Shown here piece after piece: positions 51,801-59,314 of a DNA stretch of 64,000 nucleotides. This DNA is from Rallus limicola (taxonomy: Eukaryota > Chordata > Aves > Gruiformes > Rallidae). The notes beneath the pieces are model-generated. The model was not told the origin of the DNA. It did not search any database and saw only the letters and a list, made by a program, of their open reading frames with translations. A program made the translations under genes and the position numbers. The stretch covers positions 71,306,520 through 71,370,519 of the forward strand of contig JAKCOZ010000001.1 in the NCBI GenBank assembly GCA_022605955.1, read 5' to 3'. Position 1 is the stretch's first letter, and each line of letters begins with the position of its first letter.

Positions 51801-52766
51801 AGGAATACCAACAGCTGCTGGTGGTTTACAACCAGCCTTGTTTTAGTACCAGAAACTTATGATTAAGAAGGAAGGAAGGAAGGAACATCAATCCTCGGTC
51901 ACCATACAAGTGTGGGCACACACACACACACACACACACACAGAAGGTAAAATCACTATACCTGAAATACTGAGCTGTGTTTACCTTCAAAAAATAAATA
52001 ACGCTAGAGTATTAGGAACGTGTAAAACAGCTGAGCGCCTATCAGAAACGGTAAACCACATACTAAGTTAATTTAAAAAAAAAAAAAACAGGAAAAAAAA
52101 GCACAAAAACATGTTTATCCCACATCAGTACGATGACACACCTATAATAGTAATAAACGGAAGCGCGGAGCGAACATTATACCCGGGAAGCGCACAATGT
52201 AACGCCGCTGCATCCACCCCTGGGTCCCTGCCACCCAACTTCAGCGGGAGGAAGGAGCCGGCAGCGCCCCACTCACTCCCCGGGCCGCCGGGCGTGCAGA
52301 CAACAGCGGGAGCAAAAAGGGAAACAAGCCCAAAACACCACCACCCCGGGGTGATACCGGGAACACGGCTGGCCCGGCGTGCCCTCGCCGAAAGGCTGCA
52401 GCCTCGAGTTGCAGCCCCCCCTCCACGACGGGCACCGACCCCGCGGCAGTCACGCAGGACTCGCTCCGTGCCACATCACGGCGGCAGGCAGGCAGACACG
52501 CACCCCACCCCTGCCCACACCATACACGCCCGCGATCGCCCCACAAACGCAGCGCAACGCACCACCCGCAGCGGGGTTGGAGGGTGGCGGGGCACGGGCA
52601 CACACACACACGGGCACACACACACACGGGCACACACACACAGAGACACACAGGCACCCCTCCCCCAGCCGTCGCCCGCCAACGGCCCCTTCCCTCCGCC
52701 CCCACCTTCAGTGGCCCGCCGCTCCTCCTCGGCCCCCTCGACGCTTTCCGCTCCTGCCTCGGCCAT
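16429..52766 (-). CDS. BMAL2: BMAL2 (ARNTL2), circadian bHLH-PAS transcription factor; 17 coding exons, 624 residues predicted
   Basis: Seen: 17 exons on the minus strand join in frame from ATG (52766) to TAG (16429-16431). All introns are GT-AG and the coding length is 1875 nt. Domains: NLS-like [10 protein letters not shown] at about residues 59-68, acidic microexons 70-94, bHLH 95-148 starting [18 protein letters not shown] about 166-290, PAS-B about 330-440, a Ser/Pro-rich linker 460-580 and a C-terminal segment ending [14 protein letters not shown]. Known: BMAL proteins pair with CLOCK or NPAS2 in the nucleus, bind CACGTG E-boxes and drive clock output; CRY and CBP/p300 act on the C-terminus. 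The bHLH wording ([14 protein letters not shown]) and linker wording (TVNC, NKEL, EPLLS) fit BMAL2 rather than BMAL1. His98, Glu102 and Arg106, the BMAL E-box contact positions, are present. Inferred: functional and intact, with no frameshift or internal stop. The longer variable insert of mammalian BMAL2 before the bHLH is absent. Exon entries follow. Confidence 0.97.
17701..17716. repeat. (GACA)n repeat
   Basis: Four tandem GACA units in BMAL2 intron 16. Confidence 0.9.
17824..17932 (-). CDS. BMAL2: BMAL2 coding exon 16 (linker, residues 544-580)
   Basis: 109-nt exon: [20 protein letters not shown] then [27 protein letters not shown] and EPLLS line up with the human BMAL2 tail. Acceptor ttctttcag, donor CTCA/gtaaga. 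The intron to exon 17 is 16566-17823, AT-rich, with a short GACA repeat at 17701-17716. Confidence 0.96.
18652..18804. repeat. Compound TG/TA/CA microsatellite, near-palindromic
   Basis: (TG)n then (TA)n runs, a centre of caatatatat-type units, then (TA)n and (CA)n. The left arm is the approximate inverse complement of the right, so the whole can fold on itself. It lies in BMAL2 intron 15. Confidence 0.95.
19592..19679 (-). CDS. BMAL2: BMAL2 coding exon 15 (Ser/Pro-rich linker, residues 514-543)
   Basis: 88-nt exon: [20 protein letters not shown] then PALTVNCSN. It was located because the exon 14 to exon 16 phases do not join directly (a stop follows). This segment restores the frame and supplies the TVNC...NKEL sequence known from BMAL2. 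Acceptor aattttag, donor AGCAAT/gtgagt. The linker is the fastest-changing part. Intron 15 (17933-19591) holds the TG/TA/CA microsatellite. Confidence 0.92.
23083..24030 (+). mobile_element. Old, degraded CR1 LINE fragment in BMAL2 intron 14
   Basis: Plus-strand traces of CR1 reverse transcriptase: a [24 protein letters not shown] stretch, [14 protein letters not shown], and later [11 protein letters not shown], ending agaagttggacttgatgatc. Many stops and internal gaps. It is more diverged than the other CR1 copies and antisense to BMAL2. Confidence 0.88.
25179..25287 (-). CDS. BMAL2: BMAL2 coding exon 14 (linker, residues 478-514)
   Basis: 109-nt exon: [20 protein letters not shown] then [42 protein letters not shown] is a BMAL2 signature. 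Acceptor ttaactgcag, donor CAAAG/gtaata. Intron 14 (19680-25178, 5.5 kb) holds the degraded CR1 at 23083-24030. Confidence 0.97.
26058..26113 (-). CDS. BMAL2: BMAL2 coding exon 13 (56 nt, linker, residues 459-478)
   Basis: Short exon coding for [18 protein letters not shown] after the split Leu459 codon; it matches the position of the human GHSEPGEAS-type linker. Acceptor aattttag, donor GCAGAAG/gtaagt. Phase 2 in and phase 1 out, so skipping it would shift the frame. The intron to exon 14 is 25288-26057. Confidence 0.93.
27313..27463 (-). CDS. BMAL2: BMAL2 coding exon 12 (PAS-B end, residues 409-459)
   Basis: 151-nt exon: [40 protein letters not shown], then [30 protein letters not shown] marks the end of BMAL PAS-B. 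Acceptor ctaatctag, donor GTATT/gtaagt. The 1.2-kb intron to exon 13 (26114-27312) has nothing recognised. Confidence 0.98.
28023..28129 (-). CDS. BMAL2: BMAL2 coding exon 11 (PAS-B, residues 373-409)
   Basis: 107-nt exon: [20 protein letters not shown], then [15 protein letters not shown]. This is the PAS-B core; [19 protein letters not shown] is nearly invariant in BMAL1 and BMAL2. Acceptor tttctaacag, donor AAGAAG/gtacaa. The intron to exon 12 is 27464-28022. Confidence 0.98.
29003..29243 (-). CDS. BMAL2: BMAL2 coding exon 10 (inter-PAS and PAS-B start, residues 293-373)
   Basis: 241-nt exon, the longest coding exon: [20 protein letters not shown], an acidic spacer [13 protein letters not shown], then [15 protein letters not shown] and [17 protein letters not shown]. 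[14 protein letters not shown] and CLVAIGRL match BMAL proteins and lead into PAS-B. Acceptor ttattag, donor CAGCG/gtaagc. The intron to exon 11 is 28130-29002. Confidence 0.98.
29421..29493 (-). other. Cryptic 73-bp exon candidate within BMAL2 intron 9
   Basis: Flanked by a T-rich acceptor (cttttttttctgtaag) and a strong donor (CCAG/gtaagc) on the minus strand. Spliced between exons 9 and 10 it would read Asp-Arg-Val-stop, because it joins out of frame and its 73 nt shift the phase. It cannot be part of the full-length protein. It may be a chance pseudo-exon or a cassette that leads to mRNA decay. Confidence 0.35.
30884..31027 (-). CDS. BMAL2: BMAL2 coding exon 9 (end of PAS-A, residues 245-293)
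   Basis: 144-nt exon: [20 protein letters not shown] then [10 protein letters not shown] and a lysine-rich tail ending [17 protein letters not shown] is conserved in BMAL proteins. The acceptor tttttgtaag (31028-31029) was chosen because it completes Thr245 and keeps GLQVH in frame. Donor AAAG/gtattc is a weaker consensus. The intron to exon 10 (29244-30883) holds the cryptic exon at 29421-29493. Confidence 0.96.
31857..31974 (-). CDS. BMAL2: BMAL2 coding exon 8 (PAS-A, residues 206-245)
   Basis: 118-nt exon: [20 protein letters not shown] and on through [19 protein letters not shown]. The [12 protein letters not shown] motif is the hallmark of BMAL PAS-A. Acceptor ttttaacag, donor AAAA/gtaagt. 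The intron to exon 9 covers 31028-31856. Confidence 0.98.
33962..34054 (-). CDS. BMAL2: BMAL2 coding exon 7 (PAS-A core, residues 175-205)
   Basis: 93-nt exon of exactly 31 codons, phase 0 at both ends, reading [20 protein letters not shown] and then [11 protein letters not shown]. This is the PAS-A beta-strand and helix region, near identical to the BMAL family. Acceptor ttttcag, donor GATCAG/gtggtt. The intron to exon 8 (31975-33961) is about 2 kb of AT-rich DNA with no repeat I recognise. Confidence 0.98.
34797..34876 (-). CDS. BMAL2: BMAL2 coding exon 6 (start of PAS-A, residues 148-174)
   Basis: 80-nt exon: [20 protein letters not shown] followed by LRQLILR. It matches the BMAL pattern Y-x-S/T-x2-NYKPTFL-x-DDELxxLILR that links the bHLH to PAS-A. 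Acceptor gctttccag, donor CAGG/gtgagt. The intron to exon 7 (34055-34796) has no notable feature. Confidence 0.97.
37104..37261 (-). CDS. BMAL2: BMAL2 coding exon 5 (bHLH domain, residues 95-148)
   Basis: 158-nt exon carrying nearly the whole bHLH: basic region [16 protein letters not shown], helix 1 [11 protein letters not shown], loop [10 protein letters not shown] and helix 2 [16 protein letters not shown]. The His-x3-Glu-x3-Arg pattern (His98, Glu102, Arg106) is the E-box reading set of BMAL proteins. Acceptor ttcttcttag, donor AAAAG/gtgggt. Met-Pro-Arg in the loop differs from the Met-Ala-Arg I recall for human BMAL2. Intron 5 spans 34877-37103, with only AT-rich filler. Confidence 0.98.
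39839..39877 (-). CDS. BMAL2: BMAL2 coding microexon 4 (39 nt, acidic linker)
   Basis: 39-nt exon between a ttttttctag acceptor and a TTCAG/gtacta donor, coding for [12 protein letters not shown] plus the first two bases of Arg95. It resembles the segment just before the bHLH in mammalian BMAL2 (EDGEHQVKMKAFR). Both ends are in the same phase, so skipping keeps the frame. Intron 4 (37262-39838) contains no recognised gene or repeat; a 151-codon open frame at 38592-39047 is judged spurious. Confidence 0.9.
40192..40634 (+). mobile_element. CR1 LINE fragment in BMAL2 intron 3
   Basis: 3' end of a CR1: gagggctgtagcacctcccc through [20 protein letters not shown] to tccttccaacccagacc and ccattctatgatt. 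5'-truncated and antisense to BMAL2. Confidence 0.93.
42564..42599 (-). CDS. BMAL2: BMAL2 coding microexon 3 (36 nt, acidic linker)
   Basis: 36-nt exon between a ctgcag acceptor and an AAAAG/gtacac donor, coding for [12 protein letters not shown] across residues 70-82. It starts and ends in the same phase, so it can be skipped without a frameshift. It fits the frame of exon 2 (CA+G = Gln) and of exon 4 (AG+G = Arg). Intron 3 runs from 39878 to 42563, includes the CR1 at 40192-40634, and is otherwise plain AT-rich DNA. Confidence 0.85.
43606..43638. repeat. Poly-A / A-rich run
   Basis: An uninterrupted run of more than 20 A with an A/G-rich lead-in, in BMAL2 intron 2. No retroposed sequence is recognisable next to it. 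Confidence 0.9.
43886..44033 (-). CDS. BMAL2: BMAL2 coding exon 2 (residues 21-70, NLS-like patch)
   Basis: Acceptor ttcacag, donor CCA/gtaagtt. It enters with two nucleotides completing codon 21 (Asp) and leaves two nucleotides of codon 70. The Ser/Thr/Pro-rich stretch leads into [13 protein letters not shown], matching the conserved BMAL N-terminal basic patch (RKRKGS in BMAL1 and BMAL2), a likely nuclear localisation signal. Intron 2 (42600-43885) holds a long poly-A run near 43606-43638 and nothing else notable. Confidence 0.95.
46471..46552. repeat. Two-copy tandem duplication, 35-bp units
   Basis: gctgccattgtgatactagg and its continuation (46471-46505) recur at 46518-46552 with about three differences, separated by 12 bp. 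It lies in BMAL2 intron 1. Confidence 0.92.
47948..48070. repeat. Two-copy tandem duplication, about 60-63-bp units
   Basis: acatttctagggtgatt starts both units (47948 and 48011), and both continue through aaaatagat and tagatgaaataca. Several substitutions and a small length difference show that it is not recent. It lies in BMAL2 intron 1. Confidence 0.93.
49242..49417 (-). mobile_element. Short CR1 LINE 3' end in BMAL2 intron 1
   Basis: The plus strand reads cagactggtttgggttggaa, then tgccatgggcagggacaccc and cccatccagcctggccttga, the reverse complement of the CR1 3' end. About 176 bp only, strongly 5'-truncated. Confidence 0.92.
49481..49520. repeat. Two-copy 20-bp tandem duplication
   Basis: aataaaattctagtttagt occurs twice in a row with one difference at the unit start. 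It lies just beyond the short CR1 in BMAL2 intron 1. Confidence 0.93.
51868..51942. repeat. (GGAA)n and (CA)13 microsatellites
   Basis: About four GGAA units at 51868-51884 and thirteen CA units at 51917-51942, in BMAL2 intron 1. Confidence 0.95.
52591..52654. repeat. CGGG(CA)n minisatellite in BMAL2 intron 1
   Basis: Three units of cggg followed by 6-7 CA steps, then degenerate CA repeats. It lies about 50 bp inside intron 1 from the exon 1 donor, within the CpG island. Confidence 0.93.
52706..52766 (-). CDS. BMAL2: BMAL2 coding exon 1 (residues 1-20)
   Basis: Codes for [20 protein letters not shown] plus one nucleotide of codon 21, ending at a GAAG/gtgggg donor. This start was chosen because the context gtcATGg has G at -3 and +4, and it gives the acidic MA-E start typical of BMAL2. 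The frame stays open upstream to 52997, so a longer N-terminus is not strictly excluded. Intron 1 (44034-52705, 8.7 kb) is the longest. It holds a CR1 fragment, two small tandem duplications, CA repeats and no other coding signal I can support. Confidence 0.85.
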
Positions 52767-52974
52767 GACGGGCGGCCCGTGCCCCGCTCCACAGCGCCCC
52801 CGGCACCGGCGGCATGCAGGAGGTGAGCTAAGGTGAGGAGAAACAGCCTGTCCTGCCAGCCCAGGGGAGGGCTCACAAGCGCCCCACCAGTCCCCCTGCC
52901 CCCCTCCTCTCACTAGCGCCGCCTCAGCCCCGCCGCCATCCCCCCGCCCCCCCCAGCCCCGCCGGAGGGACACT

Positions 52975-52984
52975 TCTCGCGAGA
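52975..52984. promoter_or_regulatory. TCTCGCGAGA palindromic core promoter motif
   Basis: Perfect 10-bp palindrome. This motif is known from TATA-less CpG promoters, many of them bidirectional, and contains the CGCG core. Its place just upstream of exon 1 suggests it helps set the BMAL2 start site. Confidence 0.7.
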
Positions 52985-53130
52985 TTTCGGGCCGCATGCG
53001 AGAGGGCAGCGGGGTACGGCAGGGGTGGCGGCTGGGTTCCTTGGCCGAGGTACCGTGCTTGAGGCTGGCGGCCTCTCACCGTGCTCAGACGGGGGAGAGC
53101 CGGGCGTGAAACGTGGGTGGGTCCGCTCTG

Positions 53131-56100
53131 GGACCCGCGCCGTACTGGCCGTGGTGAATGTATGGTTAATGTGTCCCCTGGGCAGCTTCTTACAGCTCCC
53201 CTCTTGGTATGTGAGGAGAGCCAGGGAAGGTGTGGGCCACCTCTGACCTTTGCAGTATGAGGGGAATTCCCAAAATCGCTTTGCCTTGGCCTCTGTACCC
53301 TTCAGGCGTTAAGGGTGCTATACAGAGAAAGCTTATTTGAGGAAGAATCAGTGTCATGGAATTCATTTTGGTTGGGAGATGCCTCTTTGGGTCATCTGGT
53401 CCGGTGTGTGGTCAGAGCAGGGCAGAGAAGTCACACATACCAGTAAAAAACATTAAAAATAGGGCTATCTGTTACCAGTATGTTAAATTGTGTTAGATCT
53501 GGATAACCCTAGATGCCTAGGGTGTAGCTATGTTTTTTGCTGACACTGGGACTGTATATACCCATCCACTTCATTGTGCTTTTGGCTCATGTCTTAGGAG
53601 CAGTCTTGGTGTGTGTGAAGCATGTTCATTTTGCACAAAGACCTCAGGATGCACTTGTGAGAGCTTCGTGTTCTCTAGCTGTTAAGGGACATTTGCTCTG
53701 GCAGACCCCTCTTGAGATACTCTGAAATGAAGCCTCTACAAGCACAGCGTGGGCATCGGGATGTCAGCAGTGCTGGTTCCACTTGACAGAACCTCTCTTG
53801 CTGCCCAGGCCTATGTGGTGACATTGATGTAGACTGTGCTTGCTCAGTTCCAGTTGTAGATGTGGTGGAAGAGGCTCTTTTACCTCGCCTCACACCTCCT
53901 TACCTGTGCCATCTTTTCATGGGCTGCGTGTGTGCCTGATTCTATCTGTTGAATTCAGGTGTGAGGGAATTTACACACACAGCATTGTTGGCATCATTCA
54001 CCAGTAAGGCTGGATCCAGATGATCAGTGACCTGTGCGAGGAAAGCTACTTCTGTGGGGGTACAGTTCAGTGGGCTTTCAGAGTGTCTGTAATGAGGGAT
54101 CCTTTGTAACTAATAAAATAGGTGTAGTATTTTCCAAAGTGTATTACATTATTTTGTCACCTGTTCTAGTGGTTAATATCTAATTGGTTAAATTGGCTTT
54201 GAGCTGCAAACACGTGATTGTTTTTTCTGGTCTGGAGGCATGATAAAATTATTCTGAAGATTAAAAGAAAAGCATCTTTTGCTAAAAGTGAAAAGGGAAG
54301 TATGACTAAAAAAAGATCCATTTGTTTTTAATAAAAAAGACTAATATTATTTACATATTTTCATCACTGACTGCATTACATTGCAGGGAAGTATGTATAT
54401 GCGAATGCCAGCTCTCTGTCCAGGAGAAAGGAAGTTGCAAGCATGCAAAGGGTTAAAACAAACCTAGGGGTTATAAAATTGCTCTTGCAGAAATAAATTG
54501 CTTGAAAGATAGTTTTCTGAAAGGCTGCTTTCTTCAAGAGGATAGTCACATGCAACCGAACAATGAATCTGGAGCTGTAGAAACAGTGCAGAGGGAGGCT
54601 TGTGGTAATGATTATAAGCACTTCACCACTGGTGGTAAGACTATGGGTGATTATGGTTATAAAGAGACTGTTTACTGTTGACTCTTTTAAAAAGTTTTTT
54701 AATTCCCCCTTGAAAATTAAGGACATTTTTTAAGTCCTACTAAAGATTCTTACTGTAGCTTGATACACCTGGACAAAAACATCATATATGTGTGAAATAG
54801 CTGTATCCATGTCTGTTTTGTCTCTGTAGAAAGGTTAATATTTTATCCTGGGAAAGCTAATAGCCTGAAACAGAAGCCTCATCAACTCTTTGCTTCTTTG
54901 CTGCTTCCATCATCCCATCTAAGACAGTTAAGCAGTTCAGAATTGTCTTTATTTTCATTATGTATGAACATGTATGCCTGCCAAAACACTTAAAAATTTG
55001 AGGACGTAAATCCTCACAAAATGACGTGGGCAAAATCCTACCTATGAATTTAATGTAGCATGGTGGAAGGTTGGTAACTTCCCTAGCCAAAGATGTGTTT
55101 GGTTCATAGCTTTCTGAGATTTAGGCAGAATTTAGTTGCCTGAACTCCAAGCTGTAATGTTGGGAACAATTACTCGGCTGCTGTCCTGAAGTCCCATTTG
55201 TGCTGCCTTTTATACTTTGAAGCTCCCAACACATTTCACATTTGACTTGGAAGCAGCCCATCTGCATGGGGGTGGGCAGCGCAGCATCTTGCTCATAGCT
55301 AAACCCAAGGATTAGACTGGGCACGTGGAAGGGCAGAGTGGGTGCACAGCGCTAACAGAATATTCATACCTGGCCAGGGAATCACAGGTTTCAGCTGGGG
55401 TTGTTGCTGAAAAGGTGAAACTGAGCTGCTGTGGCATTCTCTTTGCATGGGGTTGTTTTGGTTTTTTTTTGTAAGGTGCTTTTTTTCCCCCCCCTTATAA
55501 ATCTACCTTTTCATCTCAGAATTTGAAGTTACACATAATCCCACAGTTAACTATTGCAGTGAGATATATATTCCACCATGCTGGGTTCGCTTGGTCTGAC
55601 AGAACTTGTATTGGGGAAAAGCAATTACAAACTACTTCTGCCCTAAACAACATAAAAAGCAGTATCAAGAGCTAAAAAGCAGTATCAAGAGCTAAAAAGC
55701 AGGAGTTGCACACTGTTGGCATCTTTGAGAAAATCATTGTCATCAAGGGTGAGAACTGATACTGAAAAAAAAAGAGTTTGCTCATGGGAAGCTCAAATGT
55801 CATGTTTGGCTCTGCTAAAATACCCTTTTGCCCCAGTTTTGAAATTAGGAGCTCCTCCCTCCAGGTTTGCATCATCAGTGGACACCTAAATTTCTGGAGA
55901 CGTGAAGGAGATTCTGGAGATCTGAAGAGTGAGTCAGCCACATTGACTGAGAATGTTCCAGAGACGGGGTAACCACAGAAAGTTGAGGACAGCCATTGCT
56001 ATAAAGCTGAATCTGATAGAGATTTAAAATAGTTCCTGAAAACTGTTTTAACAAACTCAGGAGATACACAGCTATTAAATGCAAGCTCTCTCCAGATGGG

Positions 56101-58704
56101 AGCGTTCAATGAAGACATTGGGAATGCAGGTTTGTGGGTTGTTTTTTTTTAACTAACTCACTAGAAGCAGAGCTAATGTACCTAATATTAAGTTTTACTT
56201 AGTGTTTTTTAGTGCAACTATAGAAGTAATGCAGTGCAGCAGGTTTTGGCACTTTATGATACGTCTAAGTCAGAAAATCAGATCAGTGTCTCAGCAATAT
56301 TTCTGCCTGTCATGTTTTCTCCTGCGTGTTTCTCATCCACGCGTCTCCTGGCAGTTAGGGAGTTCTCCATAAACACAGCGTGCTTCCAGTTCGTCAACAC
56401 AGATTTTTAAACATCATTTATTATACTTGTTCCCTATTCCAAGGTGATGATTGGTGTCTCCTCATCCAACATTTTATGGACTTCATATATGACAGTGACT
56501 GGTGTTTAGAGCATATAGTTAGCCCCGAGTCTTGGCAGGGGAGGATCCCACTTTATGTAAGACAATGATTTTGAGTAGGCCACACTTGATATTTTTGCCC
56601 CGTTTTTAGGTGAGCGCTTTCTCTTGAGTAGCTTTTAGCTATAAAATAGAGAACAGAATGCTTTATGTAAGCAACCGATAGCCTCTTTTCCAAACAACTT
56701 ATACAACAACTTGCTGAAGGGGTAAAAATAACAGTCAAACCTCAGAGCAGTTAAATAATAGCCTGAAACCGAGCAGTTAAAGAAAGGTGTCTGGATTGTT
56801 ACTCCTTTTTCTTTTCTGTAAATGATTAATGCCACCCAAAGCACAGTGTCTCTTGGCTGTCGCACAGGCTATGAATAGCATCCAGCCAGTTTTTAATCTG
56901 AGATGCCACCCTGAAGGGGATGCAGACTGGTGTGTTTGTTGGGACTGAGCTAGCTCCATGTGCACCACGCTCCAGAGACCTGTTTCAGAAGCTGAGAGCA
57001 ACTGGATGAAAGCACTCTCCTCCTCTGAGGGAACACTGAGAGTCACTCTCTGTTGCTGGAGTGACACGGATTGCTTCACATAAAAACATACTAAGGTGGC
57101 TGCTTAGAGTGAGCTAGCTTTTTTTCTGCTGAAACTTATAGCAGTAAACTGAAGTTTCTTAGCATACCTGAAAAAAACAAATACAGATTTTTTTTTTTCC
57201 ACAGGCTTCTCTTACAGAAGACAAGTGTTCATGCTTCCCCCTTTGACCATGGGCTTACATGGCTCAAAGCAGCATGAAGAACAATACCCGTGTCTTGAAT
57301 CGAGTGTGTTTTACCGTGTACCTGGGAATGGGCTAGCTAGTGAGAAGAATGAATGCAATTTAAAAAAACATATAAATGCATCTGGTTTAGTCTGCAGTTT
57401 TGTGCTTGAAGGTCACTGGATTACTTTTCAGGGCACCACCAGCAATTTGTTGATGATGCTATAAATGCCGTGTCTAGGCATTAGTAAAATCTGCCGTAAT
57501 TTTAAAGCAAAAATTCTTCCCTAAATCAGATAGTCCTGTGCTTCAAAAAATATACAAATAGCATACTCATACTGTAACCACCCAAGTGAGCTCTTTAAAG
57601 TTATTTCCACTCAGTAATTAGTACAGAAGCCCTTTGAAGAAGCAAAAAAAAACAGGACAAAAGAATCCAGGCTTTGCTGGCACACCACAGCAAGTGAAGT
57701 TGTGTGTATTATGTTATGTAGCACATCAGGCTGGATTGTGAGTGATTTAGCCTGGCCTGAAAGATCTATGAATCACAGACAAATTCCTTGCGTGATGAAA
57801 CAAGTCCAATTTGAGAAGAGCTTCCAAATCCTACTTGCTCTCCCTCTCTAACCTGAGTATCGAAGCCAGTAGGATGATCAATTTACTTTGGGGTTTTCCA
57901 ACAAAATTAGAACAGGTCAAAAAGATCAGCATTTTCTAAGATGCCTGCTGCATTTTGGAGTCCTGGCTGGTGAGGTTTGTACTCACAAAGTCATTCACTT
58001 GCTAATAAATCTCTTACCTAAAAGTGTATCAGTTTGCTGGCACACTTCTGACTTAAAAACAAAATCATCTTGAGTTCTTAAATAGCTTTTTCATTTCTGG
58101 CAGAAAACACTATTTTCTAAATATCTGACAGGAGCCTAATGTCTGATGTCTCTGAAAAACAGTGTTGCTGTTACAAATCTCCGCACAGGATAAATAAAGC
58201 TGCTTAGGGGGCTTGTTGAAATGAGAAGCAGTTGAAATGTGCCATGTCACACAAGTGGCAGCCACCAAGCTGAGTCCTGTCTCTAGGATCAGCAAGATAC
58301 CACCTGGTGTCTTTTCTCCCAGGGCTAGGAGAGAGCAAAACCAGCAGCGAGGGCTGGTTTTCTCCAAGGAGAAAACACCTTCTCTTGTGTTTGCACACAA
58401 CCAGTCTGTGAGCCTCCAAGCTGCAGTCATCTCATTTATCTTGCCTCCAAAGATTCTGACAACGCATTACATCCCTGCCCAAAAGGTTTCTCCTTGATTG
58501 AAGCAGACCTAGCATCCAAGGATTGAAGAAGACATATCATCCAAGGTACAGATTCCAGGTCTTTTCACATGTTAAGCAGGTCGTATAGGAACAGTGTAGA
58601 TACAGAAGCACAGACCACCTTCAATCAGTGCCACTGCGTGGCGTCAGAATTCATTGAGAAGAGGAGCCCAATGACTGTTGCACAGAGCGGGCCCATCAGT
58701 ATGT
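53131..58704. other. Intergenic DNA upstream of BMAL2, nothing coding recognised
   Basis: About 5.6 kb between the CpG island and the CR1. CACGTG E-boxes lie at 54211-54216 and 55322-55327, and a CAAAGGTCA nuclear-receptor half site (minus strand) at 53244-53252. None is clustered. Confidence 0.55.
55653..55702. repeat. 20-bp unit repeated 2.5 times
   Basis: taaaaagcagtatcaagagc twice exactly, plus a third half unit. Confidence 0.93.
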
Positions 58705-59314
58705 CTAACATTGCTCAGCAGAACTGTGCTAGTTGCATGCATCAAAATAGTGTGGCCAGTAGGTCTAGGGTGGTTGTGCCCCTGTACTCAGCATTGGTGA
58801 GGCTGCACCTCGAGTGCTGTGTCCAGTTCTGGGCTCCTCACCATAAGAAGGACATTGAGGTCCTCGAGCGAGTCCAGAGAAGGGCAGCCAGGCTGGTGAA
58901 GGGGCTGGAAGGCAAATCCTATGAGGAGCCACTGAGGGAGCTGGGGATGTTTAGCCTGGAGAAGGGGAGGCTGAGAGGAGACCTTATCACTGCCTACAAC
59001 TACCTGAAGGAAGGTTGTAGAGAGGTGGGCGATGATCTTTTCAGCCAGGTGACAGGAGATCAGACAAGGGGAAATGGCACAAAGCTGTGCCAGGGCAGGG
59101 TCAGATTAGATGTTAGGAAAAAGTTCCTCACTGACAGAGTTGTCAGGGCCTGGAACAGGCTGCCCAGGGAGGTGGTTGAGTCACCATCCCTGGGTGTGTT
59201 TAAAAAAAGGGTAGATGAGGTACTTAGGGATATGGTTTAGCATAGGAGGGAATGGTTGGACTTGATGATCTTAAAGGTCTTTTCCAACCTTGTGATTCTG
59301 TGATTCTGTGATCA
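58705..59314 (+). mobile_element. Well-preserved CR1 LINE fragment
   Basis: The open frame through 59240 is uninterrupted and reads [38 protein letters not shown] and [20 protein letters not shown]. The 3' tail is ggttggacttgatgatctta then repeated tgattctg. This belongs to the CR1 subtype with a TTGATGATCTTAAAGGTCTT end, unlike the copies at 776, 8669 and 49242. It lacks the N-terminal two thirds of the reverse transcriptase and the endonuclease, so it is inactive. Confidence 0.93.

Larger units (their letters stand above)
52140..53130 (-). promoter_or_regulatory. BMAL2: CpG-island promoter of BMAL2
   Basis: A sharp rise in GC and CpG content around exon 1, in an otherwise AT-rich window. 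It contains GC boxes (ccccgcc-type) at about 52905-52965 and no TATA box. A perfect TCTCGCGAGA palindrome at 52975-52984 lies about 210 bp upstream of the ATG. This looks like a TATA-less broad promoter. The start site probably lies between 52780 and 52980, but cannot be fixed. Long open frames on both strands here are GC-bias artefacts. Confidence 0.8.

Noticed and set aside
14949..52194. Shared 13-mer cccgggaagcgca at 14949-14961 and 52182-52194
   Set aside because: Two short GC-rich matches without extended similarity. Likely chance within CpG-rich patches.
52111..52876. Long open frames on both strands over the CpG island (up to 241 codons)
   Set aside because: Low-complexity products rich in Pro, Arg, His and Thr, caused by GC bias and the CA minisatellite. 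Only the 61-nt exon 1 frame connects to BMAL2.
52767..52997. Upstream in-frame ATG at 52997 as the BMAL2 start
   Set aside because: Open frame, but weak context (C at -3). It lies upstream of the TCTCGCGAGA core motif, so it is probably not transcribed, and the extra residues resemble no BMAL N-terminus.
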